DNA of 18,351 bases from an archaeon. Lineage in GTDB: Archaea > Thermoproteota > Nitrososphaeria > Nitrososphaerales > UBA183. Shown here piece after piece: positions 13,413-18,351 of this stretch (its first letter is position 1; each line of letters begins with the position of its first letter). The stretch spans positions 1 through 18,351 of the forward strand of contig JAJYNM010000065.1 of NCBI GenBank assembly GCA_021786335.1, given 5' to 3'. Below the pieces are notes generated by a model. It worked only from the letters and a program-made list of their open reading frames with translations. It did not search any database and was not told the DNA's origin. Both the position numbers and the translations under genes were made by a program.

Positions 13413-15409
13413 CCGTTGAACTCCTCGAAGTTGCTCCTGCCTGTGCTCTTGTCCCGGCTGATGAGGTATTCCTCGGTCGAGAGGGAGTCAAGCTTACGCC
13501 TGACCGTCTCAGATTGGATTTCCGAGTCTAGGAGGAGGATGAGAACCTGCTCCGCGAAGTCGGAAAGGTTGTTCACGACTTCGAGCTGGCGCGCCTTGTC
13601 GAGCCTGCCCAGCACGAAGTCCATTATGACCGGCGCTTTGTAGCTCGCGGCCTTGTTCAGTCCGTAAATCAGCGAAAGTGCGACCAGCTCTTTGTACCCT
13701 TCTGACGGAAGGATTTTGCGCCCTTTCTTGTCGAGCATCCACGTCGAGTAATCCGGGTCTATGTCAATCCCCCGCCATCCGCCCTCCTTCGCTATCATCT
13801 CGAAGTACTTCGAGGCGTTTTCGACGATGAGCTCCTTCTTGCGCTCCGTAAGCTCCCTGATGACATCGTCGAAGGCCTTTGCCATGCGCGCGGCGGTCTC
13901 TTGCCTCGCAGATGTCACGGCCAGGCTTCCCTTCTGGAGTCCCTGCTTCCTGAGGATGCCCTCTAGTCGCCCCTTTCTCGAGAGGCTGTCCTTGTAGCTC
14001 TCCTGAAGGTGCCTTATCTCTTCATCAAGGGTACCCTTCTTGAAGTTCAGGGCGTCGATTTCCTCCTGCACTTTCGCTGCCTCTTGTACCTCGCTCTTCT
14101 TGATTTTTCCCTCGATTGCGAGCCTCTCATCGTCAAGCTCTACGGACCTCACCCGCAGGTCGTTGATGATTTTGTCCACCTCCTTGTAGTCGACCTTTAT
14201 TGCTTCGATTCGTCCCAGCGCATACTGAATCTCATCAATGGGCGGGGTAGTCTTCTTGGCCGCCTTTTCCTGGAGCTCCTCGAGGTTGCGCTCGAGCGCC
14301 TTTCTGGAGATTGCTAGGTGCCTCATGTGCCCTTCGTCAAGCCGGGTCCCGCAGATGCATGTCGACACCTTCCCGGACACCATGTCGTCGAGAATTCCCA
14401 TCCTGGCTCTCACGTTTACAATCTGGGAACTCAGGTCGTCCGCCCCCGTTATCTCCTTGAATCGCTCAAGGGTTTCCCTTACTTGCGGGGCTATCAGGTA
14501 GTAAGGTATGTCGTCCACGAGCCTCTGCCGCATCTCCTGACGCTCCTCGATGCTGTGGTCTACGGCCTCCTTCTCCGCCCGAATCCCCCTAAGCTTAGCG
14601 TCCTCGTCTGCTATCTCCTTTAGCTCGCCTCTACGCACCTGGGCCTGGAGGAGGTCCTCGTTGACCTTCGTTAGCTCTATCTTCTTCGCCTCCAATGTCT
14701 TGGCATATCCCTCCGACTCCGCTATGACCGCTGACAGTGCCTCGGAGTTCTGGCGGTATGTCTCGGATAGGGTGGCGTCATCCTTCATTTGGTCGAGGTA
14801 CTTGCGCTGCACGCGTAGGAGGTCCTCCCTGGCCTCACGGATTTCAGGGATTCCGAGGACGAGCTCGATGGCATCCTTCGTTTCCTGGGGCTTCGATCCG
14901 CTATAGCGCCGGATGTCCTCGCCGTCGAAGAAGAAGAACTGAGATGCGTCGAACGGTAGCATGTCCTCAACCACGCCATCGGGATACTTCTCTTCCGACC
15001 CTTTGCCATGCTCCGTTAGCCTGAAGTCCTCCGCGCCGAGGTCTCGGTTCGTTCGTGGCCTCGACGATTTCGTGGTGACGGTCCTGTGGAGGGTATACCG
15101 CTTCCTGTTGTGCTCGAAGGTGAGCGAAACCCGCATGGATGGCCTCGGGCTGTTCTCAACCGCGTCGAGGTTCATCAGGTCGAAGTCAGTCCTAGGTGCT
15201 TGGCGATCGTTTGGCCTCCCTGCAGCGTAAGCCTCGATGGCCTTCTCCCCGTACAGAGCCCAGATGACCGCGAGGAATACGGAAGTCTTACCTGACCCGC
15301 CCTCGCCCACGAAGGTTACGACTGGCTTCCCGGAGTTCTCAGGGAACTTGACGGTCGCCGACGGCTCGTAGCATCTGAAGTGTTCCATCGTAAGCTCGAT
15401 TAGGCGCAA
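13409..15409 (-). CDS. DndD-like SMC-family ATPase
   Basis: This 666-aa ABC/SMC ATPase resembles DndD. Walker A is GEGGSGKTS (35-43). The DndD-type motif FFFFDGEDI lies at 158-166. Two coiled-coil arms (about 190-300 and 360-520) flank a hinge with CICG (351-354), a CxC variant of the Rad50/DndD CxxC zinc hook. The C-terminal lobe has a degenerate signature (LPSEGYKELVALS, 567-579) and Walker B PVIMDFVLGRLD (593-604), where DndD has DTPLGRLD. The start is TTG, two bases after the stop of the small upstream ORF, and the gene ends in an ATGA overlap. DndD normally supports phosphorothioation or sensing of nicked DNA; with no DndA/C/E gene in view, here it more likely senses or threads DNA for the nuclease-helicase. 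RecF/SbcC-like repair is the alternative. Confidence 0.82.
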   Translation of the reverse strand: MRLIELTMEHFRCYEPSATVKFPENSGKPVVTFVGEGGSGKTSVFLAVIWALYGEKAIEAYAAGRPNDRQAPRTDFDLMNLDAVENSPRPSMRVSLTFEHNRKRYTLHRTVTTKSSRPRTNRDLGAEDFRLTEHGKGSEEKYPDGVVEDMLPFDASQFFFFDGEDIRRYSGSKPQETKDAIELVLGIPEIREAREDLLRVQRKYLDQMKDDATLSETYRQNSEALSAVIAESEGYAKTLEAKKIELTKVNEDLLQAQVRRGELKEIADEDAKLRGIRAEKEAVDHSIEERQEMRQRLVDDIPYYLIAPQVRETLERFKEITGADDLSSQIVNVRARMGILDDMVSGKVSTCICGTRLDEGHMRHLAISRKALERNLEELQEKAAKKTTPPIDEIQYALGRIEAIKVDYKEVDKIINDLRVRSVELDDERLAIEGKIKKSEVQEAAKVQEEIDALNFKKGTLDEEIRHLQESYKDSLSRKGRLEGILRKQGLQKGSLAVTSARQETAARMAKAFDDVIRELTERKKELIVENASKYFEMIAKEGGWRGIDIDPDYSTWMLDKKGRKILPSEGYKELVALSLIYGLNKAASYKAPVIMDFVLGRLDKARQLEVVNNLSDFAEQVLILLLDSEIQSETVRRKLDSLSTEEYLISRDKSTGRSNFEEFNG

Positions 15410-15411
15410 CG

Positions 15412-15608
15412 CTAGGTAACGCCTTCCTCCAGCAGTTCCTTTATCTGATCCACGAGATGCTTCTTATCGCCCGAGCGCCTGTACCTCTGCAGCCTCTCCT
15501 CCAGAATCACGCCTTCCATAAGCTCCTTCGGAACATCGTGCTCCTTGGCGGCTTTCTCTATTAGCTCCTCCAGGAGGGGGTCCAGCTTCAGGCCGAGCGC
15601 ATCTCCAT
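15412..15608 (-). CDS. Small helical protein between helicase and SMC genes (start damaged or non-standard)
   Basis: Between the helicase stop (15611) and the SMC start the frame ending at TAG 15412-15414 encodes about 64 residues: DALGLKLDPLLEELIEKAAK, EHDVPKELMEGV, then a charged helix with LQRYRR and KHLVDQIKELLEEG. It is a compact helical protein and I recall similar small proteins beside DNA-modification loci, without being able to check. No ATG, GTG or TTG precedes this in frame; the first is ATG 15519 (35 aa). An ATG at 15608, three bases after the helicase stop, is one base out of frame: a single extra base near 15603-15606 (ATGGAG[G]ATGCG) would give a normal start. It sits 2 bases from the SMC gene. 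Confidence 0.5.
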
Positions 15609-15610
15609 TC

Positions 15611-17743
15611 CTATGACGTGACCTTCCTTGACATCGCCGCTTCCAGTTTCGTTATATAAATCAGGACATCCCCCGAATTGGTTGCTGTTTTCGCGAAGAG
15701 CTTTGCCCTCTCCAGCTCGCTTTCTAGAATCTCGAACTCAGCCTGCGTAATGCCTGTGCCCACGGCGTCGGGATCGATGGGGAGGACGAGGATGTCATTA
15801 ATTGACGCGGACTCCTTGCCCTCGGCGCGACGGAGGAGCCTTCCGCGCCTCTGTATGAACTCTCTCGTTGACTTGGAGCTGGACACGAGGATGGCGCTGT
15901 CGCACGTGGGGATGTCGACCCCCTCGTCGAGACAGTGAATTGATAGGAGATACCCCTCGTGGTTCCCCTCAAGGTAGTTGAGGCTGCGCTGCCTTTCCTC
16001 GTCCTTCATGGTCGAATCGTATCTCATTCCAAAGGTTCCCAAATCGGAGAGCGCGAGGAGCGTCTCGTCCACATGGGCTATGTCATTGCAGTAAATCAGG
16101 CATCGGCCCAGCCCGCCCCCTTGGACTATCTCCTTCAGCGCCCTGACCTTGTTCCTCGCCCTTTTCAGGACGTTGACTCTCCTGATTAGAAGTGCCTGGA
16201 CGGAGCTCGATTCTCCTTCATCAATAGAGCCCAGGCGGGCGAGCATTCTCGGGAACGGCATGCCCTTGAGTTCAGGGTGAGACTTCAGGAGCCTAGATAT
16301 TTTCGATGTGATGGCCGCACTGAGGTCGGCGTAGTCCCTTCTTTCGTCCTGCTCGAGAATCGCCGGCACGACGCGGTAACGGTATTCGGAGAGGACCTTG
16401 TCCCTGAGCGCCTCCTCCAGGGAGTACTCGTAGACCACCGAGCCAAAGAACGTCATAATCCTGTCCTCGCCTTCCTCGTCCCAGAACCTTTCAGGAGTCG
16501 CGCTTAGGCCGAGCCTATATCCAAAATCATGGGACATTACATTGGAGAAATATGGTGCCCCGGCTCGGTGCACCTCGTCGGCAATCAAGCAGAGCCTGTC
16601 CGGCTGCAGCGACCCAATGAGAGAGCCGAAGTCAGGCGAGGCTGCTGTGTTGTAAGTCGCCAAGACGAAGACCCTCTTCGAGCTTTCGTCGCCAGTTTTC
16701 ACGTAGTCGACGAGCGCATGCAGGGCGTCCCGCCAGCCACCTCGGTTGGAGTCGCACTCAGACGCGACGGCCCCAGGGAAGGCCCTCTGCACCTCCTTCT
16801 TCCATTGGCCCGCCAAGAGGATGGTCGGGACTGTCACCACGACGAGTGCATTGACAGGGACGTGCTTCCTCACGGCGTTGAGAGCGACGATTGTCTTACC
16901 GGTCCCGGTGGCCATCGCGAGAATCCCTTTGAATCCGGCCTCGCTCCACCTCTTGACTGCCTCCACTTGGTAGTCTCGCAGCTGTACCTGCCTAGGAGGA
17001 GACGTGTTCCTCTGGGGGATGACCCTGATGTCCTCGAGTCGCTCTGGCGCCAGTGAAATCAGCTTCTCCTCTATCGCCTTCGGGACTTCGATGACCCTCG
17101 TCCTCTCTGATTCGCCATTCCAGTACTTGTTCATCTTTTCCACGTCGCTCTGGAAGTAAGGGAGTTGGCTGGCCTCCCACCCTTTGTACACCTTGAACTC
17201 CTCGATGTTGTGGAGCCAGGCGTATGCAGTCTCGTTTATCGACCCGCTGAAAGATATCGAGTCGCCTTCCTCGTCGGTGAGTATTCCCACCTTCTGGTGG
17301 AATATCCCGCTATTCTCCACCTGATCGGCATCCATGGGTTGTCCGGAGTCATCGAGTGGAATCGCAATCTTGATTCTCAGTTTCCTCTTGGCTACCATCC
17401 ACGCGAGCGCCTTGACGTTGTCCCGCAGAAAACCCTCGTCGAGGCCCTCAATCTCCCGCACCCCAGACTTGGCTATGATTCCCTCCGGGTCCTCGAGGCC
17501 GTCCCTGATGGCTTCGACGTCGCTCCTGCTGAGGCGGGCGCTGACGAGAAGGTCCATTTCTCCTCCTTTGACGATGAAGTTCATGATTCCTCGTGCGGCT
17601 ACGGCGAAGGTCGTAGACGAGAAGAATCCTGCCAGTCGGCGATACCGCGCCGACTCGGTAAGTGCTGGGACGTAGAACTCGTTCAGTATGTCATCGGAGT
17701 CGGAGTCCCAGGCGGATTTCAGGCCGAGAGCTCTGAGGCCCAA
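15611..17743 (-). CDS. PLD-family nuclease fused to SF2 helicase (restriction-type)
   Basis: This 710-aa fusion has an N-terminal phospholipase-D-type domain and a C-terminal SF2 motor. The PLD half has YRRLAGFFSS and one HxK motif, FHQKVGILTD (148-157), followed by FSGSINETAYAW, the Asp/Asn part of the site. The helicase half has LRDYQVEAV (255-263), Walker A MATGTGKT (277-284), DEVH (389-392), SATP (414-417), DEGVDIP (606-612) and motif VI QRRGRLLRR (631-639). Such proteins translocate on DNA with ATP and cut it; PLD nucleases usually dimerise to form one active site. The start is TTG 17743; there is no ATG upstream in frame before the methyltransferase end. The gap to that gene is 25 bases. 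Together they look like a restriction-modification pair. Confidence 0.88.
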   Translation of the reverse strand: MGLRALGLKSAWDSDSDDILNEFYVPALTESARYRRLAGFFSSTTFAVAARGIMNFIVKGGEMDLLVSARLSRSDVEAIRDGLEDPEGIIAKSGVREIEGLDEGFLRDNVKALAWMVAKRKLRIKIAIPLDDSGQPMDADQVENSGIFHQKVGILTDEEGDSISFSGSINETAYAWLHNIEEFKVYKGWEASQLPYFQSDVEKMNKYWNGESERTRVIEVPKAIEEKLISLAPERLEDIRVIPQRNTSPPRQVQLRDYQVEAVKRWSEAGFKGILAMATGTGKTIVALNAVRKHVPVNALVVVTVPTILLAGQWKKEVQRAFPGAVASECDSNRGGWRDALHALVDYVKTGDESSKRVFVLATYNTAASPDFGSLIGSLQPDRLCLIADEVHRAGAPYFSNVMSHDFGYRLGLSATPERFWDEEGEDRIMTFFGSVVYEYSLEEALRDKVLSEYRYRVVPAILEQDERRDYADLSAAITSKISRLLKSHPELKGMPFPRMLARLGSIDEGESSSVQALLIRRVNVLKRARNKVRALKEIVQGGGLGRCLIYCNDIAHVDETLLALSDLGTFGMRYDSTMKDEERQRSLNYLEGNHEGYLLSIHCLDEGVDIPTCDSAILVSSSKSTREFIQRRGRLLRRAEGKESASINDILVLPIDPDAVGTGITQAEFEILESELERAKLFAKTATNSGDVLIYITKLEAAMSRKVTS

Positions 17744-17768
17744 GCTCCACGGTTTTGCGGTCTGGCGA

Positions 17769-18351
17769 TTATAGGGTTTCTCCGGTTTGCGGGTCGTAGT
17801 TGAGAACGAGGAGCTCCTCCACCCTGCCCCTGCCCTTCACCTTGCCGCTCAAGACGGATTGGCTCCCGAGCTTGACCTGCTTAAAGCCGCGGTAGAGCTT
17901 CGTTATCCAATCGTCGCTGCCATCGCTGAGCAGCACGAGGGCGCCCTTCTCGTGCAGGCTACGGAACTGCTCGGAGAGCCGCTCCTGGTCGCCCATCGCG
18001 AACCCGTTCTGGTGGTACCCAGTGAACTGCCCGAAGTACGGCGGATCAAGGTACACGAAGTCCCCCCTCTCGACCCTCTCGAGGGCGCTGGTGTAATCCA
18101 GGTGTTTGATTGTGGAGCCCTTGAGGGCAGCGCTGTCGGCGACGAGCGTCGGCTTGTCGAGAATCCTTGGACTCTTATAGACCCCCATCGGCACGTTGAA
18201 CCTTCCGGCGGAGTTGACGCGGTATACGCCGTTGTAACATGTCTTATTCAGGTAGATAACCCTCGCAGCTCTCTCGACAGGATTCAGGCTTCGTGAATCC
18301 GTCTCTCTGGTGGCGTAATAGAAGGCCTTCCCCTGGGACTCGTGAGATCGG
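17769..18351 (-). CDS. D12-class (Dam-like) adenine-N6 DNA methyltransferase, 5' end outside window
   Basis: The visible 193 C-terminal residues belong to the D12/Dam family. The frame enters from the window edge with QGKAFYYATRE, then NPVERAARVIYLNKTCYNGV and GRFNVPMGVYK, the target-recognition region, and contains motif IV LDPPYFGQFTGY. A C-terminal helical region ends in NYDPQTGETL. The N-terminal SAM-binding FxGxG motif should lie just beyond 18351. It methylates the N6 of adenine in a short DNA site, protecting host DNA from the nuclease-helicase encoded 25 bases downstream. The start is not visible; an internal GTG at 18194 is not the real start because conserved family sequence continues upstream of it. 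Confidence 0.88.
   Translation of the reverse strand, partial: RSHESQGKAFYYATRETDSRSLNPVERAARVIYLNKTCYNGVYRVNSAGRFNVPMGVYKSPRILDKPTLVADSAALKGSTIKHLDYTSALERVERGDFVYLDPPYFGQFTGYHQNGFAMGDQERLSEQFRSLHEKGALVLLSDGSDDWITKLYRGFKQVKLGSQSVLSGKVKGRGRVEELLVLNYDPQTGETL

Noticed and set aside
13409..18351. Complete Dnd phosphorothioation system
   Set aside because: Only a DndD-like protein is present; no cysteine desulfurase, PAPS-reductase-like DndC, DndE or DndB is in the window.
9521..18351. CRISPR array near the CARF-like gene
   Set aside because: I saw no regularly spaced direct repeats or cas genes on either strand.

Overview
The window looks archaeal and is GC-rich with much AGG/AGA arginine usage. 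Recognisable TATA-like boxes lie about 25-27 bases upstream of several start codons, which implies leaderless transcription. Many genes start with TTG. The unfused carboxyltransferase, biotin carboxylase and biotin-carrier genes beside a minimal BirA fit Thermoproteota/Thaumarchaeota-like lineages best, but I cannot name the genus.

Layout. 1-76 (-): tRNA-His. 175-4553 (+): biotin ligase, then the three parts of an acyl-CoA (acetyl/propionyl-CoA) carboxylase. The biotin-carrier gene has no ATG/GTG/TTG at its apparent N-terminus and may start at ACG. 4550-5017 (-): a PrxQ/BCP peroxiredoxin, convergent with the carrier gene and sharing its CTAG stop. 5150-6394 (+): a cytosolic alkaline-phosphatase-superfamily phosphodiesterase. 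6411-8800 (-): an operon-like trio of NfeD-like membrane protein, lipoate-ligase-fold protein and MFS transporter. 8912-9517 (-): an ETHE1/glyoxalase-II-like metallo-beta-lactamase protein. These are ordinary housekeeping or metabolic genes.

From about 9600 onward the character changes to accessory DNA. There is an orphan N4/N6 DNA methyltransferase (9788-10681), then a 530-base stretch holding a TATA box and a chain of predicted hairpins (candidate non-coding RNA). Next comes an AT-richer gene for a CARF-like (HFX_2341/DUF6293-type) sensor with a C-terminal winged-helix-like region (11212-12066).

Facing these on the minus strand is a tightly packed operon running in from the right edge. It encodes a D12-class adenine methyltransferase (cut by the edge), a PLD-nuclease/SF2-helicase fusion, a small helical protein, a DndD-like SMC ATPase, a 141-aa helical protein and a frameshifted zinc-ribbon protein. 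I interpret this operon as a candidate restriction or anti-phage system that combines adenine methylation, a PLD translocase-nuclease and a DndD-like ATPase without visible sulfur-transfer (DndA/DndC) genes. The neighbouring CARF-like sensor and second methyltransferase may belong to the same defence island. Two of its genes (the small protein and the zinc-ribbon protein) look as if one base is missing, which could be real decay or assembly error.
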